A stretch of DNA of 64,000 nucleotides. Source: [Leptolyngbya] sp. PCC 7376 (GTDB lineage Bacteria; Cyanobacteriota; Cyanobacteriia; Cyanobacteriales; MRBY01). The position numbers and the translations under genes were made by a program. The notes below the pieces were generated by a model that was not told the DNA's origin, did not search any database, and saw only the letters and a list, made by a program, of their open reading frames with translations. Location: NCBI RefSeq assembly GCF_000316605.1, contig NC_019683.1, positions 4,386,036 through 4,450,035 on the forward strand, written 5' to 3'. Of this stretch, positions 1 to 8,824 are shown piece after piece (the first letter of the stretch is position 1; every line of letters starts with the position of its first letter).

Positions 1-463
1 CCACTAACCAATGGTTTTCTGTAGTTTCCCACAGAGCGATCGCCCCGAAACTTACGGAGACGGCGATCGCTCCACTGGCTACGGACATCAGTAACCGTTG
101 ATAATCACTGCGCCATATCCGATAAAAAACGTCTAAATATTTTGTCCAAGGTAGGTCGTAGGATGCATATATTGCGCCCATCACTGCCGCGCCGATACCC
201 GTTGCTGCCACGAGTTCCCATTGCCACGCCCAAAGATTTACTGAAGCAGCGCTCACACCACTAATCAAAATAAATCGTTGCCAATTAACCGAGCGGCTAA
301 GGGCAACAACATCCTGTAAACCAACTAAATCTCGACTGATATCGCGTCGAAACTTGTTCGGTCTCTCAGGTTGAGTGTGGGGAAATCTAGTCACAGGTAA
401 TCTGAAACGGCGAAATGAAAGAGTCAAAATCGCGAGCAAAGCAGCGAACGACCCCCTAAGCAT
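1..463 (-). CDS. Conserved membrane protein, N-terminal part (cut by window edge)
   Basis: The reverse strand is open from an ATG at 463 to the window edge without a stop, giving about 154 residues of the amino-terminal part. It starts MLRGSFAALLAILTL, followed by a basic stretch rich in Arg, then two or three hydrophobic segments, one around WQRFILISGVSAASVNLWAW and others after it. Codon use and two HIP1 sites match the neighbouring core genes. I do not recognise the family; it looks like a multi-pass inner- or thylakoid-membrane protein of cyanobacteria. A GTG about 23 codons downstream is an alternative start. The carboxy-terminal part lies outside the window. Confidence 0.6.
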   Translation of the reverse strand, partial: MLRGSFAALLAILTLSFRRFRLPVTRFPHTQPERPNKFRRDISRDLVGLQDVVALSRSVNWQRFILISGVSAASVNLWAWQWELVAATGIGAAVMGAIYASYDLPWTKYLDVFYRIWRSDYQRLLMSVASGAIAVSVSFGAIALWETTENHWLV

Positions 464-491
464 ACCGTAAATTTACAGTGATAAAAGACCT

Positions 492-728
492 TTAGCCCCG
501 ACGTAAACCGGCAAACATATAGCCCAAAATAAAGCCCCCGATCATCGCCCAAAGCTGACCAGATTCTACGAAATTAGTGAGACCTGTTTGGATTTGACCG
601 AGAACATCAGGATCCTCAACGTAACCGCTGAGTTGCTGGCCAATCACCAGTTGGGGTTGCGGTAAAGTTTCGATTAATCCAGCTTGTTGAGCGTCGGCGA
701 TAGACTGTAAAGGCTTTTGCAAAGACAT
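492..728 (-). CDS. Small single-pass membrane protein, 78 aa
   Basis: The protein has a soluble amino-terminal part of about 55 residues and one hydrophobic segment near the carboxyl end (AMIGGFILGYMFAGL), closed by Arg-Arg-Gly. It lies 17 bp downstream of the phosphatase gene on the same strand and 28 bp upstream of the edge membrane protein, so the three may be co-transcribed. The family is unknown to me. Its compact position and normal codon use support a real gene. The likely topology is a tail-anchored protein with its amino-terminal domain in the cytoplasm, which is inference. Confidence 0.6.
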   Translation of the reverse strand: MSLQKPLQSIADAQQAGLIETLPQPQLVIGQQLSGYVEDPDVLGQIQTGLTNFVESGQLWAMIGGFILGYMFAGLRRG

Positions 729-745
729 GGCTTATAGAGAAGGTT

Positions 746-2212
746 CTACTGACAGGGTTTAACAGTTTCCGATTGTACCTGTACAACCACGAGAGTCATA
801 TCATCACTATTGCGGATCTTTGGATAAGTGAATTGACTGACTTTTTTAAACAGCGCATCGACAATTTCATTAGGATTATTGTGGGTGCGGCAGGCCGTTT
901 GGAAACTCTCATAGAGATTTGCTTCATCGAAGCGATCGCCGTGGGCATTTACCGCATCTGTGAACCCATCGGTGTAATACAAAATAATATCGCCTGGCTC
1001 TAGGGTGACTTCCCCTTCCTCATATTTGGAGTCCATATCTAGACCGATTAGCATTCCCCAGGTATCGAGTTGCTCAATGGTATCGGTTTGCGCACGCCAG
1101 AGGAGAGGTGGATGGTGAGCCGCATTACAGAAAGATAATTTACGGCTGACTGGGTCGTACTCAGAATAAAATAGGGTGACAAAACGGTGGGAGTTGTCGA
1201 GGTCGGGATACATCACCCGATTCAGGTGAGAGAGTACCTGTGCGGGAGTGTGACGATTGAGGACTTCTGCCCGCAGCATCCCCCGCGTCATGGTCATAAT
1301 CAAACCAGCTGGCACACCTTTACCCATGACGTCACCGATCACAATGCTCCAAGGGACACATTGCACAAGTTTGGGGTCGTCTTGGTGACGCACTCGGTCA
1401 TAATTCGAAGGGATAAAGTCGTAGTAATCACCCCCAACTCGATAGGCATTGCGGCATTCAGCGGCGAGCGCCAAGCCACTAATACGAGGACATTCGCGAG
1501 GCAACAGATGATTTTGGATTTCGGAAGCGATTTCCAATTCGCGGTCTTGCTTCTCTTTTTGCCGTAACTTGCGAGTGAGATCATTGTTGGCGATCGCCAC
1601 AGCAGTTTGATCAGCGACTAACTGCACCAATTTACGGCGCGTAATATCCCAAATATAATTTTCGCTGGTACTAAAAATGAAGAGTCTACCGCGCTCTATA
1701 TTTTTAACAAGAATTGATGTGCTATGCAGGATAGCTACATTTTCTAACGCTGACTGTAACCAATCATCAAGCTCATCTAATTCTAGTGCTTCAGTGTTAC
1801 CAGAGCCGAGACTCTCTAATTTTTCAAAAGTCTTTTTAATGACATCAATACCTTCGCCCTGACCACAGTAAATCGCTTCGAGACGGATGCGACCCTCTTT
1901 CGTGAAGGTCAATAATACGCCCCCATCGGCATCGGAAACTCGTGCTGAGATGAGTGGCGTTAATTCTAAAAATTGATTGAGATTATTAAAACTGCGGAGT
2001 GCAAAACCTAAGGAACTCAAAAGATCTTGAATTTTGGTCTGTTCGCGACTGAGCTTCGCAATTTGGGCCTTGAGAAATTCGACATCCTCTTGAATAGGGT
2101 CTGCGGACACGACTTCTGCCTTTGGTTGATGACTAAGTGCGACTAACCGTGACTCTTGGTGCTGAGAGCCCGATCTATTGGCTGGAGGCTGGATGCTAGA
2201 GGTTGAGGTCAC
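746..2212 (-). CDS. GAF-PP2C/SpoIIE-type serine phosphatase
   Basis: The 488-residue protein has a coiled region (about 45-65), a GAF-like domain (about 65-215), a short helical linker with KEKQDRELEIASEIQNHLLP, and a carboxy-terminal SpoIIE/RsbU-type phosphatase domain (about 245-480). Visible metal-binding signatures are GGDYYDF, VIGDVMGKGVPAGL and YYTDGFTDA. RsbU-type enzymes dephosphorylate STAS-type anti-anti-sigma proteins in partner-switching pathways. No anti-sigma kinase or STAS antagonist is adjacent, so the target is unknown. The start is a GTG at 2212. The gene runs toward two small membrane-protein genes on the same strand. Confidence 0.88.
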   Translation of the reverse strand: MTSTSSIQPPANRSGSQHQESRLVALSHQPKAEVVSADPIQEDVEFLKAQIAKLSREQTKIQDLLSSLGFALRSFNNLNQFLELTPLISARVSDADGGVLLTFTKEGRIRLEAIYCGQGEGIDVIKKTFEKLESLGSGNTEALELDELDDWLQSALENVAILHSTSILVKNIERGRLFIFSTSENYIWDITRRKLVQLVADQTAVAIANNDLTRKLRQKEKQDRELEIASEIQNHLLPRECPRISGLALAAECRNAYRVGGDYYDFIPSNYDRVRHQDDPKLVQCVPWSIVIGDVMGKGVPAGLIMTMTRGMLRAEVLNRHTPAQVLSHLNRVMYPDLDNSHRFVTLFYSEYDPVSRKLSFCNAAHHPPLLWRAQTDTIEQLDTWGMLIGLDMDSKYEEGEVTLEPGDIILYYTDGFTDAVNAHGDRFDEANLYESFQTACRTHNNPNEIVDALFKKVSQFTYPKIRNSDDMTLVVVQVQSETVKPCQ

Positions 2213-2548
2213 AATAGTTAGCGCAGGAAATAAAAGGGTTTTGAAATAGTCTTGCGGGTCGTCAGTTTAGCCTCGACATGGAGAACAGAACCTCAGTTCT
2301 ACTTACTAGTTCAGTGTGTTGACGCAAATTATCTTGGGCGGCGATCGCCATAGCCAGTTGCGACATATTTTTCTTCAATTGCAAATCAAAAAATTACGGG
2401 ATTTTTTTAGGTCTCGTACATATTTACCAGTAAAGGTTGCTAATTGATAGCTTAATGAATACACCTATGTCAAGTAATTTGTGGGATTGTCATGAAGTTT
2501 TATGACGTGGTGGCTGTCATCAAAAGATACGCCCCAAATTCATATTTT
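2213..2548. other. Intergenic region between phosphatase and glycosyltransferase genes
   Basis: This 336 bp stretch lies upstream of the phosphatase and downstream of the glycosyltransferase gene, both on the reverse strand. It holds one HIP1 site near 2342 and AT-rich runs at 2380-2410 and 2430-2480. The reverse strand has a 34-codon open frame starting MSQLAMAIAAQD, with no clear ribosome-binding site, which I do not call. No RNA gene or convincing terminator was seen. Confidence 0.4.
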
Positions 2549-3502
2549 TTATGAGGAGCTACGAGCTTCACGGTAGGCCGCGTAAACTCCTTGGACGTTA
2601 TACCAATTGAGAAAAATACGGGCGACTTCGAGGGCAAGCTGAGAATTGCCACGTTTAATGAGCCAGCTGAGAAGGGGCTTCAGACGTTTTTCATTGAGCC
2701 AACCACCGAGAGAAAGAATCCCCCAGAGGATACGGTGTAAGACAGTCATCTGAATCATCATGCGAACTTCCCAGGTAGGATGCTTTTCATAGAAAACAAC
2801 ACCCATCTTGCCGCGCTGAATTTCTTGGTCGATGAGTTTTGGGATTTGCTCCAAGCTAAACGGAGGATGCCAATGGTAGCCCACGGCATCGGGACATTTA
2901 ATTAGGGTGAGGCCTAGTTTTTTGAGACGTACACCGAGTTCGAGATCTTCCCAGCCGTAGAGCTGAAAGCCAAGATCAAAGAGGCCTGCTTCGAGGAGCC
3001 ATTTGCGGGCGATCGCCACATTGCCTGTCGCAAAATAAGCAGCTGAATAATCGGTCAATTTATAAGGTTCAGCGGTGGGTTCCTCAAAATTAGCGGTATT
3101 GATCACGCGGCCATAGGTGAAGAGGCGATCGCTGCGGAGTTTACGTTTGCCCTGACGAAGACCTTCGAGGTGAGCAGCGAGAAACGTTTCGGTAACAACT
3201 AAGTCGCTATCAATAAAAATAATAATGTCGCCCTGCGCTTGCTCTACTCCAAGATTGCGGGCAGCGGCGGCACCTTTATGGGCCTGCTCAAATAGTCGGA
3301 CATGAGGATATGAATTTGCGTCAGTCTGGAGCCATTCAACGGTGCCATCTGTTGAGCCGTCATCCACCACGACAATTTCGTAGCCCTCATTTTGTAACTC
3401 TTCAGGGACTTGCTGGTGTTCGAGGGCATTGAGGCATTTTGTCAAAATCGGTTTGCGGTTGTATGTCGGAATCACAACGCTGATATAAACCAAAATTTTC
3501 AC
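2549..3502 (-). CDS. Family 2 glycosyltransferase
   Basis: The protein opens directly with the GT-A fold signature VSVVIPTYNR-like (residues 7-16), followed by EIVVVDDGSTDGT, the AAARNLG segment and IIFIDSDLVV, which carries the DxD-like metal/nucleotide-sugar site. A later GWEDLELGVRLKKLG segment matches the catalytic ED region of GT2 enzymes with a galactosyltransferase-type carboxy-terminal part. The length of 317 residues is usual for soluble GT2 enzymes; there is no clear transmembrane segment. Such enzymes add sugars to surface polysaccharides or lipids. The substrate cannot be told, and no polysaccharide cluster is present nearby. Confidence 0.85.
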   Translation of the reverse strand: MKILVYISVVIPTYNRKPILTKCLNALEHQQVPEELQNEGYEIVVVDDGSTDGTVEWLQTDANSYPHVRLFEQAHKGAAAARNLGVEQAQGDIIIFIDSDLVVTETFLAAHLEGLRQGKRKLRSDRLFTYGRVINTANFEEPTAEPYKLTDYSAAYFATGNVAIARKWLLEAGLFDLGFQLYGWEDLELGVRLKKLGLTLIKCPDAVGYHWHPPFSLEQIPKLIDQEIQRGKMGVVFYEKHPTWEVRMMIQMTVLHRILWGILSLGGWLNEKRLKPLLSWLIKRGNSQLALEVARIFLNWYNVQGVYAAYREARSSS

Positions 3503-3732
3503 CCAACAGAAAAAGACTGCTTTATGTTACTGGATTTTAATAATGTCTTGTGGGGGGATATCCGGTGGCGATCGCCGTAAAGAAGGCGAGTGAGGATGTG
3601 TTCTGTCGGTGAACCTGTAATTTCTGCGCACGGTTGCTCAAACAATAGGTTGATTGCCGTACTTTTAAATCAGTTCGTGTGAGGAAATCCCCCTATATCT
3701 ACTGCTTTATATTTGCCATAATAAATCCATCA

Positions 3733-3750
3733 ATTGACTGAATGGTCAAT
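3733..3750. promoter_or_regulatory. Putative operator (perfect inverted repeat) before the ene-reductase gene
   Basis: ATTGAC-TGAATG-GTCAAT is a perfect inverted repeat with 6-bp arms and a 6-bp spacer. It sits 28 bp before the ATG at 3779 and just after a CATAAT that could serve as a -10 box at 3717-3722. The spacing fits a repressor site at the transcription start. The arm style resembles TetR-family operators, which often control Old Yellow Enzyme genes. No TetR-type regulator is encoded in the window. Confidence 0.5.
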
Positions 3751-3778
3751 AATTAGGCGCAAGTTAGAGCACAAAACT

Positions 3779-4882
3779 ATGACGACATCTTCCCCAAAGT
3801 TTCTCGAATCTTTTGATCTCAAAGGTTTAGCGTTACAGAATCGTGTTGCGATGGCTCCGATGACAAGGGCGCGGGCAGGAAAAGAGCGTATTCCGAATGA
3901 ACTGATGGCGGAATACTATGCGCAGCGGGCAGCCACAGGACTGATTATCACAGAGGCCACTACAATTTCTCCCCAAGCGAATGGTTGGAATGAATCCCCT
4001 GGTATTTATAGCGACGCGATGGTCGAGGGTTGGAAGAAAATCACAGAGGCCATTCATGCTAAGGGCAGTAAGGTTTTTATGCAGCTCTGGCATTGTGGTC
4101 GGGCTTCCCACAGTTCGTTTCATGGTGGGAAACCGGCGATCGCCCCATCTGCAATCAAAATTGAGGATGAGGAGGGATTGATCCACACGCCTAATGGCAA
4201 ACAGCCCTATGAAGTGCCTCGCGCCATCGAAACAGAAGAAATCCCTTTGATTGTTGAAGAATATCGTCTTGCGGCGGAACGTGCCAAGGCAGCGGGTTTA
4301 GACGGCATCGAAGTTCACTCAGCCAATGGCTATTTGCTCGATACTTTTTTGCAGTCGAAAACTAATCACCGGACTGATGAATACGGCGGTAGTATTGAAA
4401 ATCGTTTTCGGATGTTATCGGAAGTTCTCAAAGCTGTGTTGACTGTTTGGGATTCTGAGCGTGTCGGTGTTCGTCTCTCCCCGAATGGCATGTTTAATGA
4501 CATGGGTTCGCCGGATTATCGAGAGCAGTTTCTCTATGCCGCAAAGCAGTTAAATCAATACAATTTGGCCTATCTTCATGTGATGGATGGTTTGGCATTT
4601 GGCTTCCATGAGCTGGGTGACCCAATGACCCTTGATGAATTTCGTGAGGCCTATGATGGCGTACTCATCGGCAATTGTGGCTATGACCAACTCAGTGCGG
4701 AAGCGGCGATCGCTTCGGGTAAGGCTGACATGATTGCGATTGGTCGTCCATTTATTAGTAACCCAGATTTAATTGCGCGATATGCCAACGATTGGGAGCT
4801 AAATCCCCCTGCGGATGTGACAACTTGGTCAGCTCCAGGTTCGGCTGGCTACACTGATTTCCCGACCTATCAATCCGTATAG
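3779..4882 (+). CDS. Old Yellow Enzyme family ene-reductase (NADH:flavin oxidoreductase)
   Basis: This is an FMN-dependent TIM-barrel alkene reductase of the NemA/OYE type, reducing activated double bonds or nitro compounds with NAD(P)H. Seen in the sequence: LQNRVAMAPMTRARA near the start, MQLWHCGRASH, the substrate-binding EVHSANGYLLDTFLQ with the His/Asn pair, the TNHRTDEYGGSIENR motif, and the FMN-phosphate region IAIGRPFISNPDLI. The open frame extends upstream to a TTG at 3734, but the ATG at 3779 (MTTSSPKF) matches the usual family start and leaves the upstream inverted repeat as promoter. An intrinsic terminator follows. The gene looks monocistronic. Confidence 0.92.
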   Translation: MTTSSPKFLESFDLKGLALQNRVAMAPMTRARAGKERIPNELMAEYYAQRAATGLIITEATTISPQANGWNESPGIYSDAMVEGWKKITEAIHAKGSKVFMQLWHCGRASHSSFHGGKPAIAPSAIKIEDEEGLIHTPNGKQPYEVPRAIETEEIPLIVEEYRLAAERAKAAGLDGIEVHSANGYLLDTFLQSKTNHRTDEYGGSIENRFRMLSEVLKAVLTVWDSERVGVRLSPNGMFNDMGSPDYREQFLYAAKQLNQYNLAYLHVMDGLAFGFHELGDPMTLDEFREAYDGVLIGNCGYDQLSAEAAIASGKADMIAIGRPFISNPDLIARYANDWELNPPADVTTWSAPGSAGYTDFPTYQSV

Positions 4883-4904
4883 GGTCGAAACCTATTTGTT
4901 CTCT

Positions 4905-4958
4905 GGGCTGGCATGACCAATGACTTTTATTGGAAAATGTGACCAGCCCTCTTTTTAT
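4905..4958 (+). terminator. Intrinsic terminator after the ene-reductase gene
   Basis: The outer stem GGGCTGG (4905-4911) pairs with CCAGCCC (4943-4949), and an inner CCAAT/ATTGG pair extends the hairpin. The stem is followed by TCTTTTTATT. It lies 22 bp after the stop at 4882 and before the ATG at 4967. Confidence 0.7.
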
Positions 4959-4966
4959 TCCGCCTA

Positions 4967-5548
4967 ATGACTGCCACCCTCGAATTTCTCGATCTAGATA
5001 AAAATCGTCCAGCTCCAGGGGAATTGATTACGCAATTACTCGCCCTCGAAAAGTCCGCAAAAAAGGAACGGCGAGTGTATGGCTTTGAGCAGCTCCTCGG
5101 TCAATGGCGACTCACCTTTATTACGGGGACAAAAAAAGCCCAGAAACAGGCGGGCAATGTATTGGGAAAGGGGCGTTATCTTCCAGGTTTTGTCACGGTG
5201 GCGATCGCCTATTCTGAAGCTCCGGATAATGACCCCACAGCAGAGTGGCAAAAAGGAACGGTTTTAAACTCAGTCAAATTTGGCTTATTAAATCTGGCTG
5301 TGTCAGGGGCAATTAAATTTCAGGCGCAGAAACGCTTATTAGCATTTGATTTCACCCACATAACAGTAAAGCTTGGAGGCATTCAACTTTACGATGGCGA
5401 TATGCGTGGCGGAGATGAAGCTGCTGCAAAATTTCACGCAACCCCAATCGGGAAGCTCCCATTTTTTAGTTATTTTTATGTCGCAGAAAAGGCGATCGCC
5501 GCGCGTGGAAAAGGTGGCGGTGTAGCGCTATGGACAAAACTTGATTAG
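4967..5548 (+). CDS. Fibrillin/PAP-like conserved cyanobacterial protein
   Basis: The 193-residue protein resembles small lipocalin-like PAP/fibrillin relatives: a short helical start, GQWRLTFITGT, then alternating beta strands and a carboxy-terminal end with GKGGGVALWTKLD. In plastids fibrillins bind lipids and protect photosynthetic membranes; here the assignment rests on general pattern and is tentative. No signal peptide or membrane segment is visible. The last 20 codons (5486-5548) recur at 7267-7329 beyond the LuxR and rhodanese genes, in the same orientation. The gene is convergent with the LuxR gene that follows. Confidence 0.65.
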   Translation: MTATLEFLDLDKNRPAPGELITQLLALEKSAKKERRVYGFEQLLGQWRLTFITGTKKAQKQAGNVLGKGRYLPGFVTVAIAYSEAPDNDPTAEWQKGTVLNSVKFGLLNLAVSGAIKFQAQKRLLAFDFTHITVKLGGIQLYDGDMRGGDEAAAKFHATPIGKLPFFSYFYVAEKAIAARGKGGGVALWTKLD

Positions 5549-5646
5549 CCTCTTTATGTCCTCTTTGTTTTTATAGTCATTCCACATAATTTTGAAACAG
5601 ACAAGATCGCCAAAAAATCCAGTAAGTCATCACCTATTTTTAAGGA

Positions 5647-6315
5647 TTACTGCGTTGCATAAATCTGTCTCACCATTGCCGCACGAGAAGATACCTCAAG
5701 CTTACGAAATATCCGTTTCAGAGCCTGTTTTACCGAATTTTCTGTGATCCAAAGTTCAGTGCCAATTTCAGCATTTGTTTTTCCCAAAGCAACCAATTCA
5801 GCAATTTGTAATTCACGGGAAGTGAGCCGCTCTGTACAAAGAGGTTTTTGCGGTGATCGCCGGGCTGCAACCCAGACAGATACGTGTAAGCAAATTGCAC
5901 TCAAATCAGCTAAATTCTGCTCATCAAAAGCGGGCATTGACTGTTCACGAGTGCAGCCGATAACGCCAACTAATTGATTATTACTAACGATCGGTCCCGC
6001 CATAACATGCCAATGATCAGGTCGAGGACAAATCATTGTCCAAACTTTTGGGGATGTAACCAAAGCCTCATGCACTGGCGTATGACGTTCTGTGAGATAG
6101 CGCAACACTGGATTCTTGTTTACTGACAACCCGGTTTCTATCGCTTTTTGTAGTTTTTTATTTGCTAAAGGTAATTGATCAAAAAATAGAATGCCTCGAC
6201 GCTTTGCCTCAAAATAGTCACCGATTTTGGCAGCAAAATTAGTCTGCAAATCCTGTTCGCTCTTAAGCTGCTGGAGAGATTCAAATAAAAATTTTAGGGG
6301 ATGGGTCATAGTCAA
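5647..6315 (-). CDS. LuxR-family transcriptional regulator with GAF-like sensor
   Basis: The 222-residue protein has an amino-terminal GAF-like domain (about 20-145, with YLTERHTPVHEAL and MAGPIVSNNQLVGVIGCTRE) and a carboxy-terminal LuxR-type helix-turn-helix (about 158-222, LTSRELQIAELVALGKTNAEI and ITENSVKQALKRIFRKLEV). There is no receiver domain, so it probably responds to a small ligand or redox state rather than phosphorylation. It is transcribed divergently from the rhodanese gene across 87 bp, so control of that gene is a reasonable guess. It lies inside the segment bracketed by the repeated gene tail. Confidence 0.85.
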   Translation of the reverse strand: MTMTHPLKFLFESLQQLKSEQDLQTNFAAKIGDYFEAKRRGILFFDQLPLANKKLQKAIETGLSVNKNPVLRYLTERHTPVHEALVTSPKVWTMICPRPDHWHVMAGPIVSNNQLVGVIGCTREQSMPAFDEQNLADLSAICLHVSVWVAARRSPQKPLCTERLTSRELQIAELVALGKTNAEIGTELWITENSVKQALKRIFRKLEVSSRAAMVRQIYATQ

Positions 6316-6402
6316 AACGGTGAAAAAGAGTACCCGATCGAGGACTAGGCGGGGTCAGGGATTTTTTTTAATCTTAGCTTTATTGATTAGGAGAAGAAAT
6401 CG

Positions 6403-7236
6403 ATGTCCCATTACGCTCACCCCGAAGCTTTGGCAGATACACAATGGTTAATGGATCATCTCAGTAATCCGTTGGTGCGTATTGTAGAAGTCGATATGAG
6501 TCTAGATTCCCACAAGGATAATCATATTCCCGGTGCAATTTTTTGGAACGTTTTTGCAGATTTACTTCAGCCTGACCACAGTATCAATCTCGATCCTGCG
6601 GCGATCGCTCGCTTACTTTCACGCTCAGGTATTACCCCAAAGACAACGGTTATTGCCTACGGTAGCTATCCTGGCACAGGGGCATGGATTTTTTGGTTAT
6701 TGAAACTTTTCGGTCACGAAAAAGTATTGGTGCTGAACGGCGGGCATCAAAAGTGGGTAGCCGAGAATCGCCCTGTAACCTCAGAACTTTCTGAGTTTGC
6801 CCCTACGCAATATCCTCAAAAAACAATTAATTCGAGTCTGAGAGTGCTTCAAGCCGAAGTACAAGCTTCTTTGGAACAGCCAGATTGCATTTTGCTAGAT
6901 GTTCGTAGCCAAGAAGAATATCGAGGCGAAATATATTTGCTGCAACCGCCGAAAGAGGATGAACGAGGCGGGCATATACCCGGTGCGATTCATCTCGAAC
7001 ATGCGTTGACATTAAATGAAGATAGCACTTTCAAATCTCCGGCAGAATTAAGCAATCTCTACAATAGTAGTGGCATTACAGCGGAGAAAGAAGTGTTTCC
7101 TTACTGCGCTATTGGGGGACGTTCTGCATATATTTGGTTTGTTCTAAAATACTTGCTCGGATATCCTAAGGTGCGAAATTATGATGGTTCTTGGAATGAG
7201 TGGAGTCGTTTACCCAATGTCCCAATCGAGCAATAA
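6403..7236 (+). CDS. Two-domain rhodanese (sulfurtransferase)
   Basis: Two tandem rhodanese domains are visible (about 10-125 and 150-275). The first has VRIVEVD and HIPGAIFWN; the second has ILLDVRSQEEYRGE, GHIPGAIHLEHA and the active-site loop PYCAIGGRS with the catalytic Cys near residue 235. The end VRNYDGSWNEWSRL is the conserved carboxy-terminal signature of thiosulfate or 3-mercaptopyruvate sulfurtransferases. The active loop does not settle which donor is used. The gene is divergent from the LuxR regulator. After the stop the same frame leads directly into the copied gene tail at 7267-7329. Confidence 0.92.
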   Translation: MSHYAHPEALADTQWLMDHLSNPLVRIVEVDMSLDSHKDNHIPGAIFWNVFADLLQPDHSINLDPAAIARLLSRSGITPKTTVIAYGSYPGTGAWIFWLLKLFGHEKVLVLNGGHQKWVAENRPVTSELSEFAPTQYPQKTINSSLRVLQAEVQASLEQPDCILLDVRSQEEYRGEIYLLQPPKEDERGGHIPGAIHLEHALTLNEDSTFKSPAELSNLYNSSGITAEKEVFPYCAIGGRSAYIWFVLKYLLGYPKVRNYDGSWNEWSRLPNVPIEQ

Positions 7237-7266
7237 TCATCCACGATTAGATATTTAGAAACTCAA

Positions 7267-7329
7267 GAAAAGGCGATCGCCGCGTATGGAAAAGGTGGTG
7301 GTGTAGCGCTGTGGACAAAGCTGACTTAA
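7267..7329 (+). pseudogene. Detached copy of the 3' end of the fibrillin-like gene
   Basis: Read in frame, this encodes EKAIAAYGKGGGVALWTKLT and a stop. It corresponds codon for codon to the last 20 codons of the gene at 4967-5548 (5486-5548), with about nine base differences. The upstream 30 bp have no counterpart in the parent gene. No start or upstream coding sequence exists, so it is a remnant, either of a tandem paralogue or of the displaced 3' end of the parent gene after an insertion. Confidence 0.8.
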
Positions 7330-7347
7330 TGGATTTGGAATGGAAGC

Positions 7348-8784
7348 TTAACCAAAAATAGCAGCCGTAGGTGCACTGATTTTTAACTTACCCATCATGC
7401 CTAAATCTTCATGATCAAGAATGTGGCAATGGTAGACTGTCTCACCAGTGAAATGCTCAAACTTCATTCGGATTTTGATGGTTTCGCCGACTTTTACTAA
7501 AACTGTGTCGTGCCAGACAATCATCTCTTCTGGAATGCCATTGCGGCTAATAATCTGAAATTTGTTGGTATGGATATGGAAAGGGTGATCCATCGTTCCC
7601 ATATTCTTAATCTCCCAATCTTCCACCGTATCGAGAGTGACTTCAGTTTGCACTGCACCGGAATAGGATTCGCCATTAATCAAAAATGCCATCCCCTGCC
7701 CTTTCACCATGCCATGGTTGAGCGTGAATTGCCTTGTTTGCTGAGGTTCTGGTAATTGCTCAATAGGCTGTAAGGTCTCAGGCAAATACACAACATCAAA
7801 ATCTTTTGCTGCCCGCTTAAAGTCGGCGATCGCCTCAATTGTTTGCGGAGTTTGGTTTCCCATCATGCCCATTTGAGTACGTTTATAAGGGAGATTAAGG
7901 AGATGAATCGGAATATCCGGTAAATCGGCGGTATGGATTAAAAGTTCAGCTCTTTGTCCGGGGGTGAGCAGCAATTTATCGATTTCGATGGGTTGAGATA
8001 ATGCCCCACCATCATTGGAAATTTGGACTAGCTTTTGTCCCTTGATTTCCAAATGGTAAAACCTTGAAGGGGAAGCATTAACCAGACGCAACCGCAGCAA
8101 ATCTTCTGTCACCTCAATGCTCGGATGGTAACTGCCATTCACCAATCGCAATGAGCCTTCCCGACCTGCCATTAAATTCATGTGGCGGCTATTGGCATCC
8201 GGTGACGCAAAATCCTGCAACAGAAAAAATTCTTCCTGAGCCACCGCAATTTCTGGAATCTCATCCAATGCCCCTCGCACGACAATGATGCCAGCTAGTC
8301 CTCGAAAGAGCTGTTCTGCGACCGAGCCATGGAGATGAGGGTGATACCAGTGGGTTCCAGCTCGCTGTTGGGGATGAATATCTAGCTCATAGGTATGGCT
8401 TTGACCTGGGGCAATTTTTAGAAAAACATTGTCCTGATCTGGCGATAGGTGCAAGCCATGGAAATGTAAATTTGTCGCTTGGTCGAGATCATTTTTGAAA
8501 TGGATAATGAGGCGATCGCCGGCATTAACTTCTAGGCGAGGCGCTGGAATTTGACCGTTGTAGGTCATCATCTGTGGGAATGGCTGTTCCGCTAAAACCA
8601 AGTCACTATACTGCGCAGTTAAATCAATTTCTAGTAACCCATTCTCGCTACGAAATACCTGAGTAGGAGTTTCATTATTAGCCGGAGTGTTTGGGATAGA
8701 AGAATTCCCACAACTCTTCAGTGCGAAAGCTCCCAATGTTCCTAGCGCTCCCATTGTGATAAATTCTCGCCGCCGAATTCCCAT
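7348..8784 (-). CDS. Multicopper oxidase, Tat-exported (CueO/laccase type)
   Basis: A three-cupredoxin-domain enzyme that oxidises Cu(I) or organic substrates in the periplasm. All four copper-binding blocks are visible: HFHGLHL, HWYHPHLHG, HPFHIH and HCHILDHEDLGMM. The amino terminus starting MGIRRREFITMG is a twin-arginine signal, followed by a hydrophobic stretch ending at a Cys. The open frame reaches back to 8862, but that would overlap the upstream gene and bury the Tat signal, so I place the start at the ATG at 8784, preceded by AGGTAAAG. It follows the DUF411 gene on the same strand by 40 bp, likely one metal-responsive operon. Confidence 0.93.
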   Translation of the reverse strand: MGIRRREFITMGALGTLGAFALKSCGNSSIPNTPANNETPTQVFRSENGLLEIDLTAQYSDLVLAEQPFPQMMTYNGQIPAPRLEVNAGDRLIIHFKNDLDQATNLHFHGLHLSPDQDNVFLKIAPGQSHTYELDIHPQQRAGTHWYHPHLHGSVAEQLFRGLAGIIVVRGALDEIPEIAVAQEEFFLLQDFASPDANSRHMNLMAGREGSLRLVNGSYHPSIEVTEDLLRLRLVNASPSRFYHLEIKGQKLVQISNDGGALSQPIEIDKLLLTPGQRAELLIHTADLPDIPIHLLNLPYKRTQMGMMGNQTPQTIEAIADFKRAAKDFDVVYLPETLQPIEQLPEPQQTRQFTLNHGMVKGQGMAFLINGESYSGAVQTEVTLDTVEDWEIKNMGTMDHPFHIHTNKFQIISRNGIPEEMIVWHDTVLVKVGETIKIRMKFEHFTGETVYHCHILDHEDLGMMGKLKISAPTAAIFG

Positions 8785-8824
8785 TTTCTTTACCTGATTG
8801 ACCGCTCGATTTCGCAATGATTTT

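Noticed and set aside
2306-2420. 34-codon reverse frame starting MSQLAMAIAAQD
   Set aside because: Short, contains a HIP1 site that creates the AMAIAA motif, and lacks a clear ribosome-binding site or hydrophobic segment.
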